Shown piece by piece: positions 34,706 to 44,854 of a stretch of 64,000 nt of DNA. The stretch is taken from the NCBI RefSeq assembly GCF_019039035.1, contig NZ_JAHNZT010000020.1, positions 62,001 through 126,000 of the forward strand, given 5' to 3'. The notes under the pieces are model-generated. The model saw only the letters and a list, made by a program, of their open reading frames with translations. It was not told where the DNA came from and did not search any database. This stretch comes from Citreicoccus inhibens. GTDB taxonomy: Bacteria > Myxococcota > Myxococcia > Myxococcales > Myxococcaceae. Positions within the stretch are counted from its first letter, which is position 1; the number at the start of each line of letters is the position of its first letter. Both the position numbers and the translations under genes were made by a program.

Positions 34706-36286
34706 GTGAGTCCCGCCCTCCTCCTGATGGTGCTGCTGGCGGCCGGCCAGCAGCGTGGCAGCACGGGTGCCGCGGCCTGCTGGGTGTCCTGTCAGCGACA
34801 CGTGACAGACCGCGCGCTGCGGGCGCAGGCGTATGCGCGCTGCATGACGGGCGGGCGCGTGGACTCGTGGCTGTCCGTCATCGGTTCACAGGGCGAGGAC
34901 CGCCGGGTGCTGGCGTCGGCGCGCACGGATCCGGACTGGCGCGTGCGCTGGGGCGCGGTGAAGGCGGAGGCGCGCAGCCGAGGCGTCACCGAGCGCCGCG
35001 TGTTGGCGGACTGGGTGGTGGACACCTCTCCGGGAGCGGATCTCGACGCGTGCCTCACCGCCGCGCGCGCCGCGGCCGAGCAGGGACAGTCCACCGCGGA
35101 CTTCCTCAAAGAGGCGGGCTCGCGAGGGCCGGCCGCCGCCGCGCGGGTGTGGGCGCGCCGCGACGCCATCCGCGAGGCGCTGGAGCTGGAGTTGTACGCC
35201 ACGGACGAGTCCGTGCGCCCGGCCGCGCTCGCGCACCTGGGGGTCTTCTTGAGTCGCTCGCCCGCGCGAGTGGTGCTGGAGGCGATGGCGGGGCGGCCCG
35301 CGGCGGGGGATGCCACCGTGGCCGCGTCCCTCAAGGCCGTGGCCACCCGGCGACAGACCTCCGTGGGGCAGTTGCTCTTGAGCGAGGCGCGGCCCGCGGA
35401 CGAGGCCCGCGTCAATCGCCTGTTCGCGGTGTACTCGCAGGAACTGGATGCGCTCCGGCCGCAGCTCACCTCGGCGGACGCGAGCGTGCGGCGTGGGGCG
35501 CTCGCCTCGCTGCGAATCTATGGGCCGCTGGCGCGCAAGGAACTCGAGGCCGCGCTGGGGGATGACGACCGCCGCGCGCGTGAGCTGGCGGCGCGCGCGC
35601 TGTCTGATGGGAGTGGGGGACGGGTCTACCTGGCCAGGCAGCTCCAGGGCGCGACGACCGGAGAGAGCGCGCGCCCGTGGTTGGAGGTCCTGGCGCGGGA
35701 CAAGGGCTGCGCGGCGTTGCTGCACGGGGTGGCCTCGGACAAGGCCCGGCCGCCGGCGGTGCGCGGCGAGGCCGTGGCCCTGCTGGGCGATTGTCCCGAG
35801 AGCGCGCGCGACAGCCGCAAGCTGGGGAGCTACCTGTCGGATCCCTCCTCCGAGGTTCGGGCGGGGGCCGTGCGCGCGCTGGCGTCCATGCCGCGCAGTG
35901 CCGAGGGGGCGCAGGCCGCGACGCACGCGCTGGAGGACCCCGCGCCTGAAGTGGTGGCGGCGGCGCTGGACGCGGTGGCGGATCCTCGTCAGTCAACGCA
36001 CGGGGATGATGCCGCGGAGTTGCTGGGCTCGGAGCATCCGGTGGTTCGCGCCGCCGCCGCCCGGGCGCTGGAGCGCATTGGCCGCCCTCCTCACGTGAAG
36101 GCGCTGGCGGAGTGCCTGCGCGAGGACCCCGTGGTGGCAGTGCGCGTGGCCGCGGCGCAGGCGCTGGCCAACATCGGGGGGCCGCTCGCGGTCGCCGCGC
36201 TGTCCGCGGCGGTCAGCCACGACGCGGACACTCACGTCCAGCACGTCTCTCGCGAAGGGCTGCGCCGGTTGGGGTTCACGCGGTAG
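34706..36286 (+). CDS. Exported HEAT-repeat protein
   Basis: A 526-residue protein. The GTG at 34,706 gives a short signal peptide (SPALLLMVLLAAGQQ). After a Cys-containing N-terminal region, most of the sequence is made of about ten HEAT/PBS-lyase-type helical repeats (RRGALASLRIYGP, VRAGAVRALASMP, VVRAAAARALERIG, VAVRVAAAQALANIGG, HVQHVSREGLRRLG). Such repeats form protein-binding solenoids; no enzyme site is present. It is divergent from rpsU and convergent with the diguanylate cyclase gene, whose stop lies only 12 bases away. Confidence 0.8.
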   Translation: MSPALLLMVLLAAGQQRGSTGAAACWVSCQRHVTDRALRAQAYARCMTGGRVDSWLSVIGSQGEDRRVLASARTDPDWRVRWGAVKAEARSRGVTERRVLADWVVDTSPGADLDACLTAARAAAEQGQSTADFLKEAGSRGPAAAARVWARRDAIREALELELYATDESVRPAALAHLGVFLSRSPARVVLEAMAGRPAAGDATVAASLKAVATRRQTSVGQLLLSEARPADEARVNRLFAVYSQELDALRPQLTSADASVRRGALASLRIYGPLARKELEAALGDDDRRARELAARALSDGSGGRVYLARQLQGATTGESARPWLEVLARDKGCAALLHGVASDKARPPAVRGEAVALLGDCPESARDSRKLGSYLSDPSSEVRAGAVRALASMPRSAEGAQAATHALEDPAPEVVAAALDAVADPRQSTHGDDAAELLGSEHPVVRAAAARALERIGRPPHVKALAECLREDPVVAVRVAAAQALANIGGPLAVAALSAAVSHDADTHVQHVSREGLRRLGFTR

Positions 36287-36298
36287 CGCGTGGAGGCT

Positions 36299-37210
36299 TC
36301 AGGGGCCGCTGATGCTGCGGCCGTCCACGCGGTTACGGCCCGCGTGCTTGGCCCGGTACAGGTACTTGTCCGCGGCGCCGATGATGTCCTCCGGCTGGGA
36401 GAAGTCCGAGTCGAGCAGCGTGGCCACGCCCAGGCTGATGGACACCTTGATGGGCGTGCCGCTGAACATGAAGTCGCTGCGGTCCACCGCCACGCGGCAG
36501 CGCTCGGCGCACGCGAGCGCGGCGTCCTCGGCGGACTCGCGCAGCATGAGGGCGAACTCCTCGCCGCCGTAGCGGGCCAGGAGGTCCTCGGTGCGCACCG
36601 TGTCGCTGACCCGCTGCGCGATGCGCGTCAGCACGAAGTCGCCGGCGGGGTGGCCGTAGACGTCGTTGATGCGCTTGAAGTGGTCCACGTCGAAGAGCAC
36701 CAGCGACAGCGGCACCTGGTGGCGCAGGCAGTACGCGAACTCCTTGCGCAGCGTCTCCATGAAGTACTTCTTGTTGTAGAGGCGGGTGAGGCCGTCGCGG
36801 GTGGCGGACTCGTAGATGCTGCGCTGGTACTGCTCCTCCAGCGCGTCCTGGATGGAGAACTTCAGGACGGTGTTCGAGCCGATCTGGATCTTGTCCCCGT
36901 CATAGAGCGGCGCCGCGCTGACCTTCAGCCCGTTGAGATAGGTGCCGTTGGTGCTGCCCAGGTCCACCAACTGGAAGCGGCCATCCCCGATGGCCACCAC
37001 CTTGGCGTGCTTGCGCGAGATTCCGTCGTCTTCGACCTGGAACTGGGCCTCGGCCGAGCGGCCAAGCACCACTTCCGAGCGATCCAGCTTGAACATCCGT
37101 CCAATGCCCGCCGCGGACTTGGCGCTGATGACGATCAGATACGCGCTCTGCTGCTGGGCGCTGCCCAGCAGGTCCGAAATGGAATGGACGGAAGTTTTCT
37201 CCTCGGACAT
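36299..37210 (-). CDS. FHA-GGDEF diguanylate cyclase
   Basis: A 303-residue protein. An FHA domain (about residues 35-115) has the phosphothreonine-binding signature GRSAEAQF, SRKHAKV and LGSTNGTYLNG. A GGDEF domain (about 140-300) follows, with the intact motif YGGEEFAL, and an RXXD inhibitory site (RTED) five residues before it. It should make cyclic di-GMP from GTP, with product inhibition, and be switched by a phosphorylated partner bound to the FHA domain. The ATG at 37,210 follows GGGAG. Upstream in-frame starts lack a site. Confidence 0.9.
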   Translation of the reverse strand: MSEEKTSVHSISDLLGSAQQQSAYLIVISAKSAAGIGRMFKLDRSEVVLGRSAEAQFQVEDDGISRKHAKVVAIGDGRFQLVDLGSTNGTYLNGLKVSAAPLYDGDKIQIGSNTVLKFSIQDALEEQYQRSIYESATRDGLTRLYNKKYFMETLRKEFAYCLRHQVPLSLVLFDVDHFKRINDVYGHPAGDFVLTRIAQRVSDTVRTEDLLARYGGEEFALMLRESAEDAALACAERCRVAVDRSDFMFSGTPIKVSISLGVATLLDSDFSQPEDIIGAADKYLYRAKHAGRNRVDGRSISGP

Positions 37211-37229
37211 CGCGTCTCCCATCTTAGGG

Positions 37230-37260
37230 GCCGCCATTTCGCGGCGGCAAGCTCGCCGCC
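37230..37260. terminator. Overlapping hairpins between asparaginase and cyclase genes
   Basis: GCCGCC (37,230-37,235) can pair with GGCGGC (37,243-37,248), or the latter with GCCGCC (37,255-37,260). The two pairings exclude each other. They lie 23 bases past the asparaginase stop and just before the cyclase ribosome site. They may be a terminator or an attenuator. Confidence 0.35.
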
Positions 37261-37282
37261 TCATGGATCGCCACCCGGCGTG

Positions 37283-38344
37283 TCACTTCGCTCGCGCGGA
37301 CCGCGCGTTCCGGCGCCGCGCCGGGGAGGGTGGGGGAACTGTCAGGCGCCCGACGGTCAGTTCGCCCGCCACCGGCGTCTGGAGGAAGCGGGTGAGGGCC
37401 TCGGGCGAGTTCGGGTGGTAGGCCAGCCCCTGCATCAGCTTCACCAGGGCCGCCGAGGGGGTCATGTCCGCGGCCCCCACCGCGCCCTCGGCCAGCGCCG
37501 CCGCGCCGGACTCGTAGAGCGACAGGTCCACCCCGTTGCGGTGCGCCTGACTCACCACCAGCACCGGCACCCCGCGCTCCCGGGCCTGGGTGAACAGCGG
37601 GCGCAGCGAACGGCCGAGCTCCGGATCGATGGGGAAGTTCCCCGCCCCATACGCCTCCACCACGAACCCCTTCACGTGCGGCAGGAGCTGCAGCGGCAGC
37701 GCCGGATCCAGCCCCGGGTACACCTTGAGGAGGAAGACGCGCGAGTCGAGCCGCTCGAAGAGGCGGAAGGGGCCTCGGGCCTTGAGCCCCGGTTCGAAGG
37801 TGGCGTCCACGCCCAGCGTGCCCAGCACCGGGAAGTTGGGGCTCTCGAAGGCGTCGTACTCGGCCACCTTCACCTTGCGCGTGCGGTTGCCCCGGTAGAG
37901 GTGCGAGTCGAAGCAGATGGTCACCTCGCGCGGACCCTGGAGCGCGGAGAGGACCGCGTCGATGAGGTTGAGCCGCGCGTCCGAGCGGATCTCCCCCAGC
38001 GGTCGCTGCGAGCCCGTCAGCACCACGGGGCAGGGCGGGTTGCGCAGCATGAACGACAGCGCGCTGGCCGTGTGCGCGAGCGTGTCCGTGCCATGGGTCA
38101 CCACCGCCCCGTCGAAGTGGGACAGGCGCTGGTGGAGGTGCGCGGCCATGCGGCTCCACAGCTCGGGCTGCATCTCCGAGCTGTCGACGTTGCAGAACAG
38201 CTCCAGCTCGATGTCGGCGAGCTGGAACAGCTCTGGGGCGCGCTTGCGGAGCGTCTTGAAGAAGGCCGCGGGACGCAGGGCAGACGGGCGTCCTCCGGCC
38301 ATCCCCAAGGTTCCACCGGTGTGAAGGAGCAGGACTCTGGGCAT
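37283..38344 (-). CDS. Type I L-asparaginase
   Basis: A 353-residue asparaginase/glutaminase family enzyme hydrolysing Asn to Asp and ammonia. Both active-site threonine motifs are present: HTGGTLGM near the N-terminus and VVTHGTDTLAHTA at about residue 92. LTGSQRPLGEIRSDARLN and VKGFVVEAYGAGNFP, typical of the cytoplasmic (type I) family, follow. The start is the ATG at 38,344. A longer frame extends another 387 codons upstream, but only antisense to the DsbA gene. No signal peptide, so cytoplasmic. The gene is divergent from the DsbA-like gene 54 bases away. Confidence 0.92.
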   Translation of the reverse strand: MPRVLLLHTGGTLGMAGGRPSALRPAAFFKTLRKRAPELFQLADIELELFCNVDSSEMQPELWSRMAAHLHQRLSHFDGAVVTHGTDTLAHTASALSFMLRNPPCPVVLTGSQRPLGEIRSDARLNLIDAVLSALQGPREVTICFDSHLYRGNRTRKVKVAEYDAFESPNFPVLGTLGVDATFEPGLKARGPFRLFERLDSRVFLLKVYPGLDPALPLQLLPHVKGFVVEAYGAGNFPIDPELGRSLRPLFTQARERGVPVLVVSQAHRNGVDLSLYESGAAALAEGAVGAADMTPSAALVKLMQGLAYHPNSPEALTRFLQTPVAGELTVGRLTVPPPSPARRRNARSARAK

Positions 38345-38398
38345 GGGCAAGGGACCCTCCCCTGCCAAAGCCTGCCTTCCTTTACAAGCTTTGCGCGC

Positions 38399-39442
38399 AT
38401 GGCTAAGACCCGCGGCGTGCTCCTCCCCTGCTGGAAGCGTGTCATTCCTCTGCTGGCCGCCATGGTCCTGACGGGCCCCGCCTGCACCCAGAACCCCCCG
38501 TCCGCCGCCGCGCCGCCGCCCGCTCCCGCCCCGAGCGAGTCCCTGGCCACCTCGGTGCCGCTGCCGACGTCTCCGACCGGCACCGCCACGCCCACTTCGG
38601 GCACGCCCGCCGCGGCCACTCCGTCGTCGGATCCCGCTGCGGTGCTCACCGGCATCCCGGGGATGGACTTCTCGGCGCTGTCGCCGGCCGCCAGGCGCGA
38701 GCTGGCCACGGTGATGAGCGACGAGTTCTGCTACTGCGGCTGCCCCCACACCCTGGGCGCCTGCCTCAAGGGCCACACGAACTGCAAGCACGCCAAGCGC
38801 ATGGCCCGGCTGGCCGCGCGCATGGTGGCGGATGGCGGTCCGGCCACCGAGGTCATCGTCACGTTGTCCAAGTACTACGCCTCGTTCCGCGAGCCGCGCG
38901 CCCAGCTGAAGGTGGATCCGCGCATGTGCCAGGGCGACCCCAAGGCCCCGGTGACGGTGGCCGAGTTCTCCGACTTCGAGTGCCCGTTCTGCGGCAAGGC
39001 CCGGCCCATTCTGGAGGGCTTCGCGAAGAAGAACGCGGGGCAGGTGCGCTTCTGCTACCTGCCGTTCCCCTTGTCCATGCACGCCAACGCCATCCCCGCG
39101 GGGCAGGCGGCGCTGTGGGCGCGCGACCAGGGCAAGTTCTGGGAGATGCACGACGCCCTCTTCGAGCACCAGGAGAACCTCAAGCCCGAGTCGCTCCCCG
39201 CGCTGGCCAAGTCGCTGGGCCTGGATGGCGCCAAGCTGGCCGCGGTGCTGAAGACGGACCAGTACAAGCAGGAGCTGGAGGGGTTCCGCGCCCAGGGGCG
39301 CTCGGCCGCGATCACGGGCACGCCGTCCGTGTTCTTCAACGGGCGCTTCTATGACCTGGGCTACGAGGCGGAGATGCTCGCCCACAGCCTGGAGGACGAG
39401 CTGGAGTGGCGCACCAACAACAACGCCTGGTCCGCTGACTGA
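38399..39442 (+). CDS. DsbA-family thioredoxin-fold lipoprotein with CYCGC domain
   Basis: A 347-residue protein. An N-terminal signal ends LTGPAC (lipobox), followed by a Pro/Ala/Thr-rich linker (about 35-85). Residues about 100-150 contain EFCYCGCPHTLGACLKG and CKHAKRM, a small Cys-rich module like those in cytochrome c biogenesis-associated proteins. The C-terminal DsbA-like thioredoxin fold (about 175-340) has the active-site CPFC (in SDFECPFCGKA) and the cis-Pro segment ITGTPSVFFNG. It probably catalyses thiol oxidation or reduction in the periplasm. Eight bases separate it from the DUF4388 gene. Confidence 0.88.
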   Translation: MAKTRGVLLPCWKRVIPLLAAMVLTGPACTQNPPSAAAPPPAPAPSESLATSVPLPTSPTGTATPTSGTPAAATPSSDPAAVLTGIPGMDFSALSPAARRELATVMSDEFCYCGCPHTLGACLKGHTNCKHAKRMARLAARMVADGGPATEVIVTLSKYYASFREPRAQLKVDPRMCQGDPKAPVTVAEFSDFECPFCGKARPILEGFAKKNAGQVRFCYLPFPLSMHANAIPAGQAALWARDQGKFWEMHDALFEHQENLKPESLPALAKSLGLDGAKLAAVLKTDQYKQELEGFRAQGRSAAITGTPSVFFNGRFYDLGYEAEMLAHSLEDELEWRTNNNAWSAD

Positions 39443-39449
39443 CGCGGGG

Positions 39450-40781
39450 ATGACGCAACGCTTCCGCATCGAAGGGGCCTCGCAGCTGGTTCCCGAGGAC
39501 CGCATGGGGCCGGCGCCGTTGTCGGGGCGCTCGGGGGCCTATGCGCTGTTGCCCACCACGCCGGACCTGCTCGTCTTCTCCCGGACGCCGCCGCAGGGGG
39601 GCTCCATCCCCACGCCGCGCGTGGTGCTGGCGGGGGACGCGGGGGGCTTCCCGCTGTCGGACCTCATCGCGTTCCTGAGCCAGTCGCGCTGGAGCGGCGT
39701 CATCCGGGTGCATACGCCGGGTGGCGAGCGAACGGTCCTGTTTCGCGAGGGCGAGGTTCGCGGCGCCAGCTCGGATGATCCGGCGGACCGGCTGGGCGAG
39801 GTGCTCGTGCGCCTGGGCTACGTGGAGCGGGCCGTCGTCGAGCAGGTGCTGCGCGAGCAGCCACCCTCGAAGGTGGGGCGCGCGCTGGTGGAGCGGGGCG
39901 TGCTGCAGGCGCATGACCTGTTCAAGTGCGTCACGCATCAGGTCAGCGAGATCTTCCACGCCATCGTGCTGTGCCGCGAGGGCGCCTTCTTCCTCATCGA
40001 TCAGCCGATGGACGAGAAGACAGGGCACACCATCCAGCTCTCCACGCAGAGCCTGCTGATGGACAGCATCCGGAAGATTGACGAGATGGCGCACTTCCGG
40101 AAGCGCATCCCCCACGGGCGCCTGTACGTCACGCGCAAGCGCCCCTCGGACGGCAAGCTGGAGGAGGACGAGGACCGGGTGCTGGCCCTGCTGGACGGGC
40201 GGCGCACCATCCTGGAGCTGGGCCACGCCGCGAAGCTGTCCGAGTTCGACGCGACCAAGGTCGTCTTCCGTCTGTTGGAAGGTGGCTTCGCGGCGCTGTC
40301 GGACAAGCCTACGGGGGCGCCACCCACGGCCGCGCCCGTGGAGAAGCGCCCCGTTGCGCCCGTGCCGGCGGCGCGGCCGGTGCCCACGCCTCGGCCCGCT
40401 CCGGTGGATGCGCGCCCCGTGGCGCGGGTCTTCAACTTCATCTTCCGCGAGATTCGCGACGAGGTGTCGCGGCAGGGCATGGACCGCGAGTTCATCGCCG
40501 CGGCCAACGCGGCGCTCTCGGGCCAGGCGCTGTCGTCCTCGCCCGTGTTGCAAGGCCTGGCCTTCGCCGCGGACGGCAGCCTGCCCGAGGCCCAGCTCCT
40601 GGAGGCGTTTGAGCGCCACCGCGCGGCGCTTGGCAGTGAGCCGCTGGCGTCCTTCAAGCAGGCCCTCAGTGACGTGATGTTCTTCCTCCTCTTCCAAGCC
40701 GGCGAGCTGTTGGAGTCCCGCGCGGATGAGGATCTCGCCCGGCGCGTGAAAGAGCTTCTCGCGACCCTTGAGGCATCGTGA
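39450..40781 (+). CDS. DUF4388 domain protein
   Basis: A 443-residue cytoplasmic protein. The DUF4388 (PATAN) domain (about residues 55-240) has LSDLIAFLSQSRWSGVIRVHTPGGERTVLFREGEVRGASS, then LGEVLVRLGYVERAVVEQVL, common in deltaproteobacterial signalling proteins. A winged-helix-like region (LALLDGRRTILELGHAA), a Pro-rich linker, and a helical tail ending LKELLATLEAS-like sequence follow. Its precise role is unknown; related proteins feed into gliding or phosphotransfer systems. The chosen ATG is at 39,450, eight bases after the DsbA stop; the gene overlaps truD by four bases. Confidence 0.82.
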   Translation: MTQRFRIEGASQLVPEDRMGPAPLSGRSGAYALLPTTPDLLVFSRTPPQGGSIPTPRVVLAGDAGGFPLSDLIAFLSQSRWSGVIRVHTPGGERTVLFREGEVRGASSDDPADRLGEVLVRLGYVERAVVEQVLREQPPSKVGRALVERGVLQAHDLFKCVTHQVSEIFHAIVLCREGAFFLIDQPMDEKTGHTIQLSTQSLLMDSIRKIDEMAHFRKRIPHGRLYVTRKRPSDGKLEEDEDRVLALLDGRRTILELGHAAKLSEFDATKVVFRLLEGGFAALSDKPTGAPPTAAPVEKRPVAPVPAARPVPTPRPAPVDARPVARVFNFIFREIRDEVSRQGMDREFIAAANAALSGQALSSSPVLQGLAFAADGSLPEAQLLEAFERHRAALGSEPLASFKQALSDVMFFLLFQAGELLESRADEDLARRVKELLATLEAS

Positions 40782-41800
40782 CGGACAGCAGTCTTCCGCG
40801 GTTGACCGCGGACGTTCCCGGTTGTGGTGGTGGTTTCAAACTGGCGCCTGAGGACTTCGAGGTGGAGGAGCTTCCCGCCTACCTCCCCTCCGGAGAGGGC
40901 ACGCACCTGTACCTCTGGGTGGAGAAGCGCGGGCGCGACACGCGCGAGGTGGTGCGCGGGTTGTCCCAGGCGCTCGGCGTTCGCGAGGACGACGTGGGCG
41001 TGGCGGGAATGAAGGACCGCCAGGCCGTCACGCGCCAGTGGCTGTCCGTGCCCGCCATCGCCGAGCCACGGCTGGGCGAGTTCTCGCTGGAGGGCGTGCG
41101 CGTGTTGGAGGCGCGGCGGCACGGCAACAAGCTCAGGACGGGGCACCTGCGTGGCAACCGCTTCCGCCTGCGCGTGCGTGACGTGAAGGACCTGGACGCG
41201 GCGCGCGAGACGTTCGCGCGGCTGTCCTCGCAGGGCGTGCCCAACTACTTCGGGGAGCAGCGCTTCGGCCGGGCTGGCGACAACGCGGACCAGGGCAAGC
41301 TGCTCATCCTGGGACAGCGTCTGCCCAAGCGGCCGGACCGTTTCCAGCGCAAGCTCTTCCTGTCCGCCTTCCAGTCTCGCCTCTTCAACCGCGCGCTGGT
41401 GTTGCGCCTGCTGGCTGGGACGTTCGCCACCGCCCTGCGCGGAGACGTGCTGCGCAAGGAGGAGACGGGCGGTCTGTTTGTCTGCGAGGCCCCGGAGGTG
41501 GATGGCCCTCGCGTGGCCTCGTTCGAGGTGAGCCCCGCCGGCCCGCTGTTCGGTCCGAAGATGACGGCCGCGCAGGGCGAGGTCGCCGAATGGGAGGCGC
41601 GCCTGCTCGCGGAGGAGGGCGTCACCGCGAGCGACTTCCAGCGTGGCGGTGGTGAGACGGAGGGCAGCCGGCGGCCCTACCGCGTGCGCCTGGGCTCGCC
41701 CGTGCTCACGCCCGAGGGCGCAGACATGTGGCTGACGTTCGAGCTGCCCCGCGGCTCCTACGCCACCGAGGTCCTTCACGAGTTGCTGAAGGACGGCTGA
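40778..41800 (+). CDS. truD: tRNA pseudouridine(13) synthase TruD
   Basis: A 340-residue enzyme that converts U13 of certain tRNAs to pseudouridine. Key motifs are FKLAPEDFEVEELP, GVAGMKDRQAVTRQW (with the catalytic Asp in GMKDR), LRGNRFRLRVRDV, and VPNYFGEQRFGR, matching the family core. The GTG start overlaps the upstream stop (GTGA). Slightly shorter than E. coli TruD but complete. Followed by hairpins at 41,812 and 41,888. Confidence 0.95.
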   Translation: MTDSSLPRLTADVPGCGGGFKLAPEDFEVEELPAYLPSGEGTHLYLWVEKRGRDTREVVRGLSQALGVREDDVGVAGMKDRQAVTRQWLSVPAIAEPRLGEFSLEGVRVLEARRHGNKLRTGHLRGNRFRLRVRDVKDLDAARETFARLSSQGVPNYFGEQRFGRAGDNADQGKLLILGQRLPKRPDRFQRKLFLSAFQSRLFNRALVLRLLAGTFATALRGDVLRKEETGGLFVCEAPEVDGPRVASFEVSPAGPLFGPKMTAAQGEVAEWEARLLAEEGVTASDFQRGGGETEGSRRPYRVRLGSPVLTPEGADMWLTFELPRGSYATEVLHELLKDG

Positions 41801-41811
41801 AGGCCGACGCT

Positions 41812-41830
41812 CGAGCCGCCCCGCGGCTCG
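41812..41830 (+). terminator. Hairpin after truD
   Basis: CGAGCCGC-CCC-GCGGCTCG, an 8-base perfect stem starting 12 bases after the truD stop. Confidence 0.55.
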
Positions 41831-41887
41831 TGCGCCCTCGAGAACCCTCTTCAGCCTGCGAAGGCCAGCTGACCTGTCGATGTGACA

Positions 41888-41920
41888 GCGCCTCCGCGAG
41901 AGAGGGCTCTCGGGAGGCGC
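41888..41920. terminator. Hairpin between convergent truD and OmpA genes
   Basis: GCGCCTCC-g-CGAGAG / CTCTCGGGAGGCGC with an AGGG loop gives a 14-bp stem with one bulged base. It can act on both strands between two convergent genes. Confidence 0.6.
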
Positions 41921-41930
41921 GGGTGAGACG

Positions 41931-41948
41931 GTCCGCCGTGGGGCGGAC
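41931..41948 (-). terminator. Hairpin right after the OmpA/TSP3 gene
   Basis: GTCCGCC-GTGG-GGCGGAC, a perfect 7-base stem that begins five bases after the stop codon of the OmpA gene. Confidence 0.55.
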
Positions 41949-41953
41949 TCTGG

Positions 41954-43387
<1,434 letters not shown>

Positions 43388-43404
43388 CGGGGGGCGCTCG
43401 GGCG

Positions 43405-43719
43405 TCACGGGTTCTGGGGACGGGCGGGTGCGTCGGTGCCGGCCGCGGCCATGGACTTTTCGCGCGCCTCGTTGGCGAAGCGGGCGGCCTTCACCGCGAA
43501 GTCCACGCCGGCCTGGTAGTCCGAGTAGCCCACCTCTTCGCGCGCCTTCTGCAGGTAGAGATTGGCGGCGGTCCACTCGTAGGGCGCCTCCTTCTCCGCG
43601 CCGGCCGTGCGCGCGGCTTGAATCTGCACCTCGGCGTCGAGGAGGTTCGCGGTGGTCTTCACCGGGCCGCATGCGGCCAGCGCACCCGCTACCGTCAACA
43701 GGACCGACAGCCTCTTCAT
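43405..43719 (-). CDS. DUF4398-type small lipoprotein
   Basis: A 104-residue lipoprotein (lipobox GALAAC). The mature part is a helical hairpin, EVQIQAARTAGAEKEAPYEW, then NLYLQKAREEVGYSDYQAG and AVKAARFANEAREKS. This is the DUF4398 pattern seen beside OmpA-like lipoproteins. The same fold begins the downstream OmpA protein, 17 bases away, so the two probably work together at the outer membrane. Function unknown. Confidence 0.82.
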   Translation of the reverse strand: MKRLSVLLTVAGALAACGPVKTTANLLDAEVQIQAARTAGAEKEAPYEWTAANLYLQKAREEVGYSDYQAGVDFAVKAARFANEAREKSMAAAGTDAPARPQNP

Positions 43720-43867
43720 AGGGTGGGGCCTCGCAGAAGGAGTCAGGGTCGGTCGTATCAATCGCCCCCCGGGGGGTCAAGAATCGGGCAGACCCGAGCA
43801 GGCGGGAAGGCTCGGCGGAGTCCGACTCTTTGACGGATGCCCCCATGCTTGCCATCGTCCCCGTCCC

Positions 43868-44854
43868 GTGCGCCCCTCCGCCCGTTCCATCCTCGTCCTG
43901 CTCGCGCTGCTGGGGGCCTCTCCCACCTTGGGCGCCACGTCCACCGCGGTGAAGAAGGCCGAGCACCGCATGGAGGCCGACGAGGTGGTGGCCCAGGTCA
44001 TCCGAGGTGGGACGGTGGCCGCGGCGCTGTCCCGGCTCCACTACCTGCGCGAGGAGGACTACGCGGCCGCGGAGATCTCCGAGCAGATGCGCCGGGTGGT
44101 CGACGAGCGCGCGCGCCGGAACCTCGCGGCCCTGCTCTCGGGCCTGGGGTCTCGGGTGGGAGAGCGGGCGCTCGTGCAGCTCCTGGCGGACGCGGATGGC
44201 TCGGTGCGGATGTCCGCGGCGCAGGGCCTGGCGCGGGTGCGCAGCCGGGTGGTGGAGCCGGTGCTGCCGCTGCTGCAGGACAAGAGCAGCGGCGTGCGCC
44301 GCGAGGCGGCCCGGGCGCTCGGCGCGTCCGGCAACGTGAAGATGGGGCGGGTGCTGGTGGCCGCGGCGAAGGACGAGACGGACCTGGAGGTCCGCGCCGC
44401 CATGCTGGCCTCCGTGGGTGAGACGGGCGACAAGAAGCAGATCCCCGCGCTGAAGGCGTACCTGGACAGCGGCTCGGAGGGCACGCGCTTCGCGGCGGCT
44501 CGGGGCCTGTGCCGGCTGGATGCGCCCGAGGGCGTGGCCTTCGCGGGCAGGCTGCTCGCCTCGAGTGACAAGTTCGTGCGGCGCCAGGGCCTGGAGCTCT
44601 ACGAGGGCGTGTCCGCGAAGAAGTCCGCGCGCGCGTTGCAGCCACTGCTGGAGGACAAGGAGCGCACGCTGGCCGCGGCCGCCGCGCGCATCCTGTACCA
44701 GGGTGGGGATGCCTCCATGCTCGAGTGGTTGGTGCTGGCCTCGTGGAACGCGAAGGGGACGGACAAGCTCGACTACGAGAAGGAACTGGAGACGCTCCAA
44801 CTCGCGGACGACCAGCGCAAGGCCATCCTGCGCAAGGCGGGTGTGGCGAAATGA
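43868..44854 (+). CDS. Exported HEAT-repeat protein
   Basis: A 328-residue protein. The GTG at 43,868 starts a signal peptide (SILVLLALLGASPTLGA). After about 75 residues comes a chain of about seven HEAT repeats (LVQLLADADGSVRMSAAQGLARV, VLPLLQDKSSGVRREAARALGAS, VRAAMLASVGETGDKKQIP). These form a protein-binding solenoid. The stop overlaps the next gene's ATG as ATGA, so the two are coupled. The longer frame from 43,652 lacks support and overlaps the neighbouring lipoprotein promoter. Confidence 0.8.
   Translation: MRPSARSILVLLALLGASPTLGATSTAVKKAEHRMEADEVVAQVIRGGTVAAALSRLHYLREEDYAAAEISEQMRRVVDERARRNLAALLSGLGSRVGERALVQLLADADGSVRMSAAQGLARVRSRVVEPVLPLLQDKSSGVRREAARALGASGNVKMGRVLVAAAKDETDLEVRAAMLASVGETGDKKQIPALKAYLDSGSEGTRFAAARGLCRLDAPEGVAFAGRLLASSDKFVRRQGLELYEGVSAKKSARALQPLLEDKERTLAAAAARILYQGGDASMLEWLVLASWNAKGTDKLDYEKELETLQLADDQRKAILRKAGVAK

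Noticed and set aside
38345-39505. N-terminal extension of the asparaginase
   Set aside because: Antisense to the DsbA gene; the family N-terminus begins at 38,344.
43388-44800. N-terminal extension of the OmpA/TSP3 protein
   Set aside because: Antisense to the HEAT gene; the lipoprotein signal starts at 43,387.
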